42,072 nucleotides of DNA. Source: Oscillospiraceae bacterium. GTDB lineage: Bacteria; Bacillota; Clostridia; Oscillospirales; CAG-272. Both the position numbers and the translations under genes were made by a program. Of this stretch, positions 31,067 through 39,361 are shown one piece after another. The notes under the pieces are model-generated. The model made no database searches, had not been told where the DNA came from, and worked only from the letters and a program-made list of their open reading frames with translations. The stretch's first letter is position 1, and the number at the start of each line of letters is the position of its first letter. The DNA lies in the NCBI GenBank assembly GCA_015064345.1, contig SVSK01000016.1, positions 1 to 42,072 on the forward strand. The letters run 5' to 3'.

Positions 31067-32269
31067 ATGAAATATATTGCAATTATCGGCTACGGTGTAG
31101 TCGGCGGCGGTATCACTGCTGTTATTGAAGCTAATAAAGAACAGATAAAGCGCACTGTACATGACGATGTTGAGGTTAAGTACATCCTTGATCTGCGCGA
31201 TTTTCCCGATTCACCCTATGCTGACCGTGTAGTTCACGATATAGCTCCTATACTCTCCGACAGTTCTGTTGAACTTGTGTGCGAGACAATGGGCGGCTCT
31301 CATCCTGCATATGAGTTCTCTGTAGCTTGTATGGAAGCCGGAAAGAGCGTTGTTACATCCAACAAGGAAGTAGTAGCAAACTTCGGCGACAAGCTCCTTG
31401 AGTGCGCGAAGAAGAATGGCGTTGACTATCTGTTTGAAGCGAGTGTTGGCGGCGGTATTCCCGTTATCCGCTCCTTCAATACTGCTCTTGCAGGAGATAA
31501 CATTACAGCTATCCGCGGTATCGTTAACGGAACTACTAACTATATTCTTACAAAGATGAAGAACGAGGGCAGAGATTTTGCTGACGTTCTCCGTGAAGCA
31601 CAGGGACTCGGCTATGCTGAACGCGATCCTGCTGCTGACATCGATGCGATTGATGCAAAGCGTAAGATCATCATTCTCACTGCACTTGCGACAGGTGTTC
31701 TTCTCAATGATGCAGATGTTTATGCAGGCACACTTCGCACAGTGACACAGGACGATATCAAGGCAGCTGCAAAGCTTGACGCGGAACTTAAGTTGCTCGC
31801 TTGTGCAAATATCAAGGACGGAGCAATTGAAGCGTTTGCTTGCCCTATGATCGTTCCTCACACTAATCCTATTTCTCACATTTCGGGAGTATACAACGGA
31901 ATTTCTGCAACAAGTGAAGTTACAGGAGATATAATGTATTACGGACGCGGTGCGGGCAGACTTCCCACAGCAGGCGCGGTAGTAGCTGACGTTTGTGCAT
32001 CTCTTTCAGGTGCGGCAAAGCGTGAGTATGTTCCGACCTTCGAGCGCAAGGAAGGTCTTGCAAGACCCTTTGATGAGATTGAGTTCACCTATTATATCAG
32101 AGCAAACTGCCCTAAGGTAGAACTGTGCGACAAGCTTGAGGCCGTTTGTGATAAGGTTGAGGTCATCTCGGAAAACGCAGATGTTATTGAAGCTGTTGCA
32201 GGCAAGATGAGCTACAAAACACTTGCAGACATTTTCCCCGATGCAACGGCAATCAGAATTCTTGACTAA
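31067..32269 (+). CDS. hom: homoserine dehydrogenase
   Basis: NAD(P)H-dependent enzyme reducing aspartate semialdehyde to homoserine, the branch to Thr and Met. The 400-residue protein has the Rossmann loop GYGVVGGG, then SNKEVVANFG, EASVGGGIPVIRS, the signature GLGYAERDPAADIDAIDAKRK with the catalytic lysine, and YYGRGAGRLPTAGAVVAD. The last ~75 residues (from FTYYIRANCP) form a short ACT-like domain for feedback control, probably by threonine. The next gene, nine bases on, encodes a separate double-ACT protein, so two regulatory inputs may meet here. The assignment is secure. Confidence 0.95.
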   Translation: MKYIAIIGYGVVGGGITAVIEANKEQIKRTVHDDVEVKYILDLRDFPDSPYADRVVHDIAPILSDSSVELVCETMGGSHPAYEFSVACMEAGKSVVTSNKEVVANFGDKLLECAKKNGVDYLFEASVGGGIPVIRSFNTALAGDNITAIRGIVNGTTNYILTKMKNEGRDFADVLREAQGLGYAERDPAADIDAIDAKRKIIILTALATGVLLNDADVYAGTLRTVTQDDIKAAAKLDAELKLLACANIKDGAIEAFACPMIVPHTNPISHISGVYNGISATSEVTGDIMYYGRGAGRLPTAGAVVADVCASLSGAAKREYVPTFERKEGLARPFDEIEFTYYIRANCPKVELCDKLEAVCDKVEVISENADVIEAVAGKMSYKTLADIFPDATAIRILD

Positions 32270-32278
32270 GGAGAATTT

Positions 32279-32743
32279 ATGTACGATATTCAAGCGATCC
32301 AGCGTGATGACGGAGTCGCGATAGTATATATCAGAAAGCCACCGAACATTCCTGGACTTGCATACAGAACCTTTGCATCTCTTGCGGATAACGGAATCGA
32401 CGTAGACTTGATAGTTCAACCCTCATTTTCTTCTGCGGGCGGAACTATGATATTCACGATTCACCAAAAGGACGCAGAGCCGGCGCGGGATGTGCTGACA
32501 GAGCTGTTTGCCGCTCATCCCGAAACGGAGATTGAGATCGACCCATGTGCTGTCAAGCTGTCCGTGGCAGGTGAGGGTATGCAGGGCAAGCCGGGCGTTG
32601 CTGCAAGAGTGTTCAAATGCCTTTGGGACGCGGGAGTGAGGATAATCAACATATCCACCAGTGAGATTAAGATATCCATGCTCATCCCCCAGACAGATGC
32701 AGACAAAGCCTACGACGCGCTTGTAAGCGGATTTGAGATATAA
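32279..32743 (+). CDS. stand-alone double ACT-domain protein (aspartokinase regulatory-domain-like)
   Basis: The 154-residue soluble protein is built only of two ACT repeats, about 8-75 and 84-150. They resemble the C-terminal regulatory half of aspartate kinases. KPPNIPGLAYRTFASLADNGIDVDLIVQ (quoted as region 19-46) matches the first ACT, and GKPGVAARVFKCLWDAGVRIINISTSEIKISMLI (about 101-134) the second. No kinase domain is present. It overlaps the hom signal structure closely: the hom stop is TAAGGAG, so stop and Shine-Dalgarno are shared. It may act like the beta subunit of aspartokinase II, or sense Lys/Thr for homoserine dehydrogenase. Role inferred only. Confidence 0.8.
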   Translation: MYDIQAIQRDDGVAIVYIRKPPNIPGLAYRTFASLADNGIDVDLIVQPSFSSAGGTMIFTIHQKDAEPARDVLTELFAAHPETEIEIDPCAVKLSVAGEGMQGKPGVAARVFKCLWDAGVRIINISTSEIKISMLIPQTDADKAYDALVSGFEI

Positions 32744-32749
32744 AAAATA

Positions 32750-32778
32750 AAACCGTACTTGTTAGTGCGGTTTTTCTT
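32750..32778. terminator. bidirectional terminator between the ACT gene and pheA
   Basis: AAACCGTAC/GTGCGGTTT stem (one wobble) with loop TTGTTA, A-run left and T5 right. It separates two convergent operons. Confidence 0.85.
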
Positions 32779-32780
32779 TA

Positions 32781-33932
32781 TCATATTATTTCTCTGTAGC
32801 TTCCGAGATAGTGGAATACCTCACAGCATCCGTCCAGGGTCTGCATGAGATTTGCGAACTCGTCAGCGTAGATGGACGTGTCAAAATCAAAGAAGAATCT
32901 GAACTCAAAATCTCTGCCTTCGATGGGGCGGGAGATGATTGAGGTGAGATTGATACCAAGCGCATTGAATCTGGAGAGCACTCTATACAGCGCACCGGGA
33001 GTATTGTTTGTGACAAGCATTACTGTTGTTTTGTCACTTCCTGGATAGATCTCAATATTCTTGGAGATGCACACAAAACGAGTGTAGTTGTTGTCGGTGT
33101 TTTGGATGTCGCGCTCTATTGCATCAAGTCCGTAGAGGTTGGCGCAATGCTTTGAGGAGATAGCGCAGATATCATTTCTGCCGGAGTCGTGCACGTACTT
33201 TGCCGCAAGGGCAGTATTTGCCGCATATGTGATCTTTACGTTCCCGAGGGATTCAATAAACTTACTGCACTGGTTGATCGCCTGCTCGTGGGAGATAACT
33301 TCCTTAATATCGGAGAGCTTAACTCCGGGATTAACAAGTGCGTTGTGCTCGATCTTGCAGCGTGCGGCTCTGACAATGTAAACGTTATGATTCTCCAGCA
33401 GCTTCAGAACAGCGGAAACCTCGCCTGCAGTGCTGTTTTCAATGGGAAGGACACCGTACTTTACGTAGCCTGTCTCTACCGCGCGGATGACGTCGGCAAA
33501 GGTCTTAACGTATTCAATGTCGGGAGACTTGAACAACTTCTGCGCCGCGGTCATGGAATATGCGCCCTCTGTGCCCTGACAAGCCACTCTTCGAGACTGA
33601 GGGAACAGCTTGGGCGTATTCTCAACAGCCTCGCTTATGCGGTTGTAGAGCTCGGCGGATCTGCCAAGCAGCTTGCTCTGATAGTCTCTGGAAACCTCAA
33701 AGAGCAGGGAATATATCTGCTTTATGTAGTTGTCCATTCCATCCTCAGCCATGCCTGCAACGGATGCGAGCTTTTCTCTTTCACGCACAGGGTCGAAAAC
33801 TGCCATGCCCGACTCGCGCTTGTATTCTGCGATACCTGCGGCTGTCTCCATTCTGCGGCAGAAGAGCTCAACAAGCTCTCTATCTATTTTGTCTATGTTT
33901 TCTCTTAGTTCGTTCAGCTTTGATTTGTCCAT
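32781..33932 (-). CDS. pheA: chorismate mutase / prephenate dehydratase (P-protein)
   Basis: Bifunctional enzyme from chorismate to phenylpyruvate in phenylalanine synthesis. The 383 residues divide into an AroQ chorismate mutase (1-90, LRENIDKIDRELVELFCRRM), a prephenate dehydratase (about 115-285, with GTEGAYSMTAA, PIENSTAGEV and the TRF motif in NNYTRFVCI) and an ACT domain (about 300-380). The usual Phe-binding ACT motifs GALV and ESRP read GALY and ISRP here, so feedback may be altered. The ATG at 33932 has GAGG upstream; the longer frame from 33986 would run into lplA. Last gene of the minus-strand run. Confidence 0.94.
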   Translation of the reverse strand: MDKSKLNELRENIDKIDRELVELFCRRMETAAGIAEYKRESGMAVFDPVREREKLASVAGMAEDGMDNYIKQIYSLLFEVSRDYQSKLLGRSAELYNRISEAVENTPKLFPQSRRVACQGTEGAYSMTAAQKLFKSPDIEYVKTFADVIRAVETGYVKYGVLPIENSTAGEVSAVLKLLENHNVYIVRAARCKIEHNALVNPGVKLSDIKEVISHEQAINQCSKFIESLGNVKITYAANTALAAKYVHDSGRNDICAISSKHCANLYGLDAIERDIQNTDNNYTRFVCISKNIEIYPGSDKTTVMLVTNNTPGALYRVLSRFNALGINLTSIISRPIEGRDFEFRFFFDFDTSIYADEFANLMQTLDGCCEVFHYLGSYREII

Positions 33933-33948
33933 TTTATGCCTCGTGTGT

Positions 33949-34929
33949 TTACTCAAAAATTCCTTTGACCAAGGTATCAATGTCAATGTTCAGAAGTGCT
34001 CCCTCAAATGGCGCAAGAGCAGCTCTCACAGCCTCAGGAGTGAATTCTACGCCGCAAAGCGAACCTGATATATCATCTGCATCTCCAAGGAAGAAGTCCC
34101 CTGTAACGCCTGCAGAGAGTATCTCACCGTGCTTGACTGTAAGTCCGATATCCATAGCACCGCCCTCAAAATGCAGGGTCTTTTTTAGTTCAAACTGGGG
34201 ATTGCTTCCGAGATTCCAGCTATCGGGAGCGAACATCTCACGCTCGATCTCGCTTATTCGGGCAAGATCTGCGGCGGTATATTCGTATTTCCTGTCAGTC
34301 AATCTCTTTGCAAGATATGAAGCAAATTCTTCCCCTGACATATCGTTTTTCAGATGGGGACGGATGTTTGTGACGCGCTCTCTTACGGATTTTATGGCCT
34401 TTGAGGTGATCTTGTAATCCTTCGGTGTGGTGGCGCGGACCATTTCCTCGATATCCGTGTCAAACAGCAACGTTCCGTGGTGCACGGTTACTCCGTTCTT
34501 GTTGTACTGGGAGTTGCCGCTGATCTTGTACCCACGTTCGCTTCCTGTGGGGTAGAGTGCAATATCATTTCTGCCCGTTGCCCGCACATCAAGACCGAGA
34601 TCCCTCAGTGCATCGATTATAGGGGTGAGAAATCTTGTGAAATCTATGCCCTTGTCGCTGCTTTTTGTCACAAAAGTGAACTGCCAGCAGCCAAGGTCAT
34701 GGTATACAGTGCCGCCACCGGAAAGTCTGCGGGCAATATGTATACCTTTTTCTTTTGTATATTCAAGGTTGACTTCCTCAAGGGTATTCTGAAACTTGCC
34801 AACGATTACAGAAGGCTCGTCTCTCCAAAGCATGAAGATGTCCTCTCCGAGACCGCGTTCAATGGCCATGTAATACTCAAAGGCAAAGTTGCGATAGGGA
34901 AGAGTGGTATCTGTTACGGCAAAAATCAT
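33949..34929 (-). CDS. lplA: lipoate-protein ligase A
   Basis: Attaches scavenged lipoate, via lipoyl-AMP, to lipoyl domains of GcvH or 2-oxoacid dehydrogenases. The 326-residue protein has the binding motif RRLSGGGTVYHDLG, GRNDIALYPTG with KISGNSQY carrying the catalytic lysine, and HHGTLLFD. The C-terminal accessory domain is present (from about 245), so it should be a full ligase and not only a transferase. AAGGGTG precedes the ATG. No lipoyl-bearing protein is encoded in the window. It lies between tgt and pheA on the same strand. The assignment is secure. Confidence 0.94.
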   Translation of the reverse strand: MIFAVTDTTLPYRNFAFEYYMAIERGLGEDIFMLWRDEPSVIVGKFQNTLEEVNLEYTKEKGIHIARRLSGGGTVYHDLGCWQFTFVTKSSDKGIDFTRFLTPIIDALRDLGLDVRATGRNDIALYPTGSERGYKISGNSQYNKNGVTVHHGTLLFDTDIEEMVRATTPKDYKITSKAIKSVRERVTNIRPHLKNDMSGEEFASYLAKRLTDRKYEYTAADLARISEIEREMFAPDSWNLGSNPQFELKKTLHFEGGAMDIGLTVKHGEILSAGVTGDFFLGDADDISGSLCGVEFTPEAVRAALAPFEGALLNIDIDTLVKGIFE

Positions 34930-34988
34930 TTAATCACACCCTTTCGGCTTGCAAAATATTGGTGTCAGCGCGTAAAATCGGAGTGAAA

Positions 34989-36131
34989 TCAGTCGGGATT
35001 TCTCTCGCCAAGTACGATGCGGTACTTCTGATAGAAGCTTTCGTAGTAACCGCCGTCAAGTGCATCGCGGATCTTCTGCATAAGCTCGTTGTAGAAGTAG
35101 AGGTTGTGAATTACCGCAAGTCTCATGCCCAGCGCTTCCTTTGCCTTGATGAGATGGCGAATATAAGCACGTGAGTGGTTGCGGCAAGCAGGACAGTTGC
35201 AGTTTACGTCGATGGGACGGGAGTCTTCCTTGTACTTTTCGTTAAGCAGGTTCATCTTGCCGTTCCATGTGAACAGGTTACCGTGACGGGCATTTCTCGA
35301 GGGCATTACGCAGTCGAAGAAGTCAACGCCGCGGTGAACAGCCTCAACAATGTTCTGAGGTGTGCCCACTCCCATGAGGTAACGGGGCTTTTCTGTGGGC
35401 ATGTAGGGTTCAACAGTCTCGATGATGCGGTACATTTCCTCAGTTTCTTCACCTACAGCAAGACCGCCGATGGCGTAACCGTCTGTGTCAAGCTCACGAA
35501 TCTGCTCCATGTGACGGATTCTAAGGTCCCCGTATGTGCTTCCCTGGTTAATACCGAAAAGCATCTGACCGGGGTTGATCGTTGTGTCAAGCTGGGAAAG
35601 TCTGCTAAGCTCTTCCTTGCAACGGCGGAGCCAACGGGTGGTTCTGTCGCAGGACTGCTTTGTGTAGTTATATTCAGCGGGGTTTTCGATGCACTCGTCA
35701 AATGCCATGGCAATTGTGGAGCCAAGGTTGGACTGAATACGCATGCTTTCTTCAGGTCCCATGAAAATGCGCTTACCGTCGATGTGGGATGCAAAGTAAA
35801 CGCCCTCTTCCTTGATCTTACGAAGACTTGAGAGAGAGAATACCTGGAATCCGCCGCTGTCTGTAAGGGTAGGACGGTTCCATCCTGTGAACTTCTGAAG
35901 TCCACCCTGACCGTGTACCAGCTTGTCGCCGGGTCTGAGGTGGAGGTGATATGTGTTGGACAGCATTACCTGGCAGTTTACGTCGTACAGGTCCATAGCG
36001 GAGATACCGCCCTTGATTGCCGCACAGGTGGCAACGTTCATGAATACGGGTGTCTCAATTACTCCGTGAGGAGTGATGAGCTGACCGCGACGTGCTTTGC
36101 TGTGCTCATCGGTTTTTATAAGAATAAACAT
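34989..36131 (-). CDS. tgt: queuine/preQ1 tRNA-ribosyltransferase
   Basis: Exchanges guanine-34 of GUN-anticodon tRNAs for preQ1 in queuosine synthesis. The 380-residue protein has TLTDSGGFQVFSL with the catalytic D91, the second active-site segment DCVMPSRNARHG with the nucleophilic aspartate, and the zinc site CNCPACRNHS with a following histidine. Its tRNA targets include tRNA-Asp(GTC), two copies of which lie in this window. GGAG precedes the ATG by eight bases. It lies 29 bases after mutL, so it probably belongs to the mut operon. The assignment is secure. Confidence 0.96.
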   Translation of the reverse strand: MFILIKTDEHSKARRGQLITPHGVIETPVFMNVATCAAIKGGISAMDLYDVNCQVMLSNTYHLHLRPGDKLVHGQGGLQKFTGWNRPTLTDSGGFQVFSLSSLRKIKEEGVYFASHIDGKRIFMGPEESMRIQSNLGSTIAMAFDECIENPAEYNYTKQSCDRTTRWLRRCKEELSRLSQLDTTINPGQMLFGINQGSTYGDLRIRHMEQIRELDTDGYAIGGLAVGEETEEMYRIIETVEPYMPTEKPRYLMGVGTPQNIVEAVHRGVDFFDCVMPSRNARHGNLFTWNGKMNLLNEKYKEDSRPIDVNCNCPACRNHSRAYIRHLIKAKEALGMRLAVIHNLYFYNELMQKIRDALDGGYYESFYQKYRIVLGERNPD

Positions 36132-36160
36132 TTAATTTTCTCCAAATGGTATATTTTCGT

Positions 36161-38278
36161 TTAAGTAAGTCTGGCAAACTGGCGGTCAATAGACGATTTT
36201 TTGATCTCAAATGCCACAGGTCTGCCGTGAGGACAGGTGCGGATTACCTGGTTCTTGCTGTCAGGTTTTTTGAGCAGTCTGTCGCAGATCCACTTGATAT
36301 GTGCCATGTCGTAGATGCGACCGCCCTTGATTGCTGCCTTGCAGGATGCCTGCCACAGACGGGACTCGAAGAATCCGTCAGCGGCAGATTCCACACTTGC
36401 GGTGACATCAGACAACTTGCTCACAAGAGTTGAGAACAGCTCGATGGCAGCGGCGTTGTCAAGATCTCCCGGAATCTGTGCGATGAGAGCCTTGTATGAT
36501 GATACACCGGTTTTCTCAAAAGAGTACTCAAACCCAAGTGCTCTGACCTTTTCGCTGTAGTCGTTCAATGCTTCAACTTCACCGGCAAGCATATCAATCT
36601 CAATAGGTGAGAAGAGAAGCTGACCGCCGCGATTCGATCCCTCGCGAAGGCTTTTCTTCATCTTGCGGCATAGCTCGTCGAAAATTATACGCTCATGTGC
36701 GGCGTGCTTGTCGATCATAAGGAGTCTGTCCTCGATCTGAACAAGGACATATGTATTGAACGCCTCGCCGATTATGTGGTATTCGGGGATATCTGTGGGG
36801 TCTATATCGTGCTCGTAGTCGGAGTATTGATCGTTAGAGCAGGACTGCGAAGCTGTAGCGGGTATCTCGGTAACAGTCGGCTTTGACGTTTCTTCTGCAG
36901 TCGCTTTTTCGATAGCGGGAGCAGAAGCCTTAGCCTCATCTGTGACGAGATCTGCAGAAGCAGGCGGTGCGTCGTCATCCGTCGGCATGGGTATGTACGG
37001 CATTTCAACAGCATCCGATGTGACGCCAACTGCGTTTGTCTTCGGGGGCACGTTGGGTTTGATGCCCAAATACTTTGCCGCGCGATCTGCAGGGGAAAGC
37101 TCCTCGGACATATTCAGAGAATTGCCGCTAAGTCTTGTGGACGCTACGGATTCACTTAATCTCACCTGCTTTGGAGCGGGAGTACCCTTGTCCATTGCCG
37201 CAAAAGCGGAGCGATAGTCGGTTTTCGCTGTTTTGATCGGTGATTGAGCAGTTGTTTTGACTGGGGGCAACTGAAGCTCGGGACGCTTTGCATCTGCCTC
37301 AAGTGCAGAGAGAACTGCATAGTAAACTGCGTCAAAGATCACCTTTTCATTGGCAAACTTCACCTCAAGCTTGGCAGGATGCACGTTTACGTCCACCGCC
37401 GCAGGATTTATTTCGATGTTCAGCACGCAGAATGGGAACTTGTCCGCGGGTATTTTTGAGGAATAAGCCTGCTCAAGGGCCGCAGATGCGGTTTTTGATT
37501 TGATATACCGTCCGTTTATGAAGAAATTCTCCATATTTCGGTTAGAACGGTACATATCCGGCTCGGAAACATATCCCACAACGCGGATTCCGCCATCCTC
37601 TCGGTCAACCATTAGCGCACGGCGGGAGGTGTCCTTGCCGAACAGCGCCCAGATAGTGTCGCGGAGGTTGCCGTTACCTGCTGTCATGAACTTTATCTCG
37701 CCGTCTGAGATGAACTTAAAGGATATCTCAGGGCGTGACAGGGCAATCTTCTCCACAACAGCACCGATGGCGGTGGCTTCCGTTGAGTCTTTCTTTAGGA
37801 ATTTGCGGCGGGCAGGCACGTTGAAGAAGAGATCCTCAACAATTACCGTCGTACCCTCTTGGCATCCTGTGTCGCTGACAGTGATGCTCTTACCGCCCTC
37901 AGATTCAAGGACAGCGCCGAGAACCTCACCGGGAAGCTTTGAGAATATCCTCAGCTTTGATACGGATGCAATAGCCGCAAGAGCTTCACCGCGGAATCCA
38001 AGAGTGAAGATGGATGACAAGTCTGCTGCCGTACTGATTTTACTGGTGGAGTGTCGCGTGATAGCAGGGATCAAGTCTTCTTTTTCGATTCCGCAGCCGT
38101 TGTCGGAAACTCTGATGAACGAAACTCCACCACGCTGTATCTCAAGGGTAATGGTGCTTGCACCCGAGTCGATGGCATTTTCAAGAAGCTCCTTAACGGC
38201 AGAAGCGGGACGGTCAACAACCTCCCCTGCGGCAATAAGGTTGGCGACCTCGAAACTCAGTAAATTAATCTTTCCCAT
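36161..38278 (-). CDS. mutL: DNA mismatch repair protein MutL
   Basis: GHKL ATPase that links MutS to strand incision. The 705-residue protein starts with the ATP-binding part (ANLIAAGEVVDRPASAVKEL, DNGCGIE, TLGFRGEALAAI) and continues through a transducer domain to about 335, then an acidic, Pro/Ala-rich linker (about 380-490). The C-terminal endonuclease domain has DKHAAHERI (from D523), SCKAAIKGG and CPHGRP (from C682). The nuclease motif is normally DQHA, so Lys replaces Gln. This fits methyl-independent repair without MutH. Its ATG shares one base with the hydrolase stop (TAATG), which implies coupled translation. Confidence 0.95.
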   Translation of the reverse strand: MGKINLLSFEVANLIAAGEVVDRPASAVKELLENAIDSGASTITLEIQRGGVSFIRVSDNGCGIEKEDLIPAITRHSTSKISTAADLSSIFTLGFRGEALAAIASVSKLRIFSKLPGEVLGAVLESEGGKSITVSDTGCQEGTTVIVEDLFFNVPARRKFLKKDSTEATAIGAVVEKIALSRPEISFKFISDGEIKFMTAGNGNLRDTIWALFGKDTSRRALMVDREDGGIRVVGYVSEPDMYRSNRNMENFFINGRYIKSKTASAALEQAYSSKIPADKFPFCVLNIEINPAAVDVNVHPAKLEVKFANEKVIFDAVYYAVLSALEADAKRPELQLPPVKTTAQSPIKTAKTDYRSAFAAMDKGTPAPKQVRLSESVASTRLSGNSLNMSEELSPADRAAKYLGIKPNVPPKTNAVGVTSDAVEMPYIPMPTDDDAPPASADLVTDEAKASAPAIEKATAEETSKPTVTEIPATASQSCSNDQYSDYEHDIDPTDIPEYHIIGEAFNTYVLVQIEDRLLMIDKHAAHERIIFDELCRKMKKSLREGSNRGGQLLFSPIEIDMLAGEVEALNDYSEKVRALGFEYSFEKTGVSSYKALIAQIPGDLDNAAAIELFSTLVSKLSDVTASVESAADGFFESRLWQASCKAAIKGGRIYDMAHIKWICDRLLKKPDSKNQVIRTCPHGRPVAFEIKKSSIDRQFARLT

Positions 38279-39339
38279 TATTTTATAGCATTATAGACGA
38301 AAGCGATGCCTTCATCATCCTTTGCAAATTCGTGTGTACCGTCGAAGGTACGGTATTTGAAGTTGTCCTTTGCACCTGCCGCCTCGAAGAAGGGAACGGT
38401 GCGTTCACATTCAGAAAGGAATGCGCGGTAGTCAAACAGATCGTCTCGGTCGCCCTCATCAGCAAAGAAGGGACGGGGTGCGATAAGTGATGCTACCTCT
38501 GCGTCAAGGAAACGGGATGCGTTGTCTCCCCAGATCCAGTCTTCTCTGCCGTAGCGGTATCTGTCGCTGTACTGGCAGGAAGAATATGCGGCATTGATAC
38601 GTGTGTCAACTGCGGCAGTAACTGTGGTGTAGAATCCGCCGTAGGAAAGACCCAGCATACCGATGTGACCTTTTTTTGCGATGCCCTCGCCGATGAAGTA
38701 GTTAAGCATTCTGCGGATGGCGAACACTTCGATAGCGGTAATGGAGCTGCCGACCTGCTTAAGGCGAGCATCAATTCTTGAACGGCTGTAGCCCTCGTCT
38801 TCCTTATCATTCGGAGCAGGCTCAAATCTGTCGGGCCACATAATAAGCATGGGACAGAGCACGTTAGCACCGTCACCGAATGTAGCGGAGCGACGTACCA
38901 TGCCATTGTAATTGTTCGCTTCAAAGGTTTCCGCACCGGCTTCGGGATTTCCACATCCTCCGTGCTGTGCGATGATGAAGGGAACTTCTCCCTCAGTCTT
39001 TGACTCAAAATACAGAGCGTATGCCCAAAGTCCGGGAAGTACTTCAAACTCCATTGCGTATGCCTTGGCATTGTAGACGTCATATCTGTAGGTCTTTTTG
39101 AGTGCCATGGGGGTGTCCTTAAGAGTATCATACTCTGTAAGGGGCCAGCCAAGCATGTTTGTAAAATCGCGGCGGTATGTTTCGCGATCAGCGGCGGCCT
39201 TTTCGGGATTTATGTATTCTTCACGAAGTGCATCGTATATCTTGCGGCGGCCTTCCATTACTGTATAGAGTCCATCGGCAAATGCGCGTCTTGCGTGAAT
39301 AGTGTTTTCCTTCATTACCTGTTCGGTTTCGATGAACAT
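38278..39339 (-). CDS. alpha/beta hydrolase between mutS and mutL
   Basis: The 353-residue cytosolic protein has an alpha/beta-hydrolase fold. The oxyanion segment is QHGGCGNPE (about 125), the nucleophile elbow GLSYGG (S232), a likely acid lies in EGDRDD (D297-D300) and the histidine is H336 in GTHEF. No signal peptide is seen. The pattern recalls acetyl-xylan-esterase or dienelactone-hydrolase-like enzymes; the substrate is unknown. GGAGG lies eight bases before the ATG. It starts 22 bases after mutS and its stop overlaps the mutL start (TAATG). Position inside the mismatch-repair pair is unusual and may only reflect operon reuse. Confidence 0.85.
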   Translation of the reverse strand: MFIETEQVMKENTIHARRAFADGLYTVMEGRRKIYDALREEYINPEKAAADRETYRRDFTNMLGWPLTEYDTLKDTPMALKKTYRYDVYNAKAYAMEFEVLPGLWAYALYFESKTEGEVPFIIAQHGGCGNPEAGAETFEANNYNGMVRRSATFGDGANVLCPMLIMWPDRFEPAPNDKEDEGYSRSRIDARLKQVGSSITAIEVFAIRRMLNYFIGEGIAKKGHIGMLGLSYGGFYTTVTAAVDTRINAAYSSCQYSDRYRYGREDWIWGDNASRFLDAEVASLIAPRPFFADEGDRDDLFDYRAFLSECERTVPFFEAAGAKDNFKYRTFDGTHEFAKDDEGIAFVYNAIK

Positions 39340-39361
39340 AGCGTGTTCCTCCGTTATATTG

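Noticed and set aside
33189-34417. Plus-strand frames opposite pheA and lplA (33189-33908, 33560-34417)
   Set aside because: Shadows of conserved enzymes, with low-complexity Ser/Cys/Arg composition.
37500-38288. Plus-strand frame of 262 codons opposite mutL
   Set aside because: Antisense to the conserved GHKL ATPase part; no ribosome site or homologous pattern.
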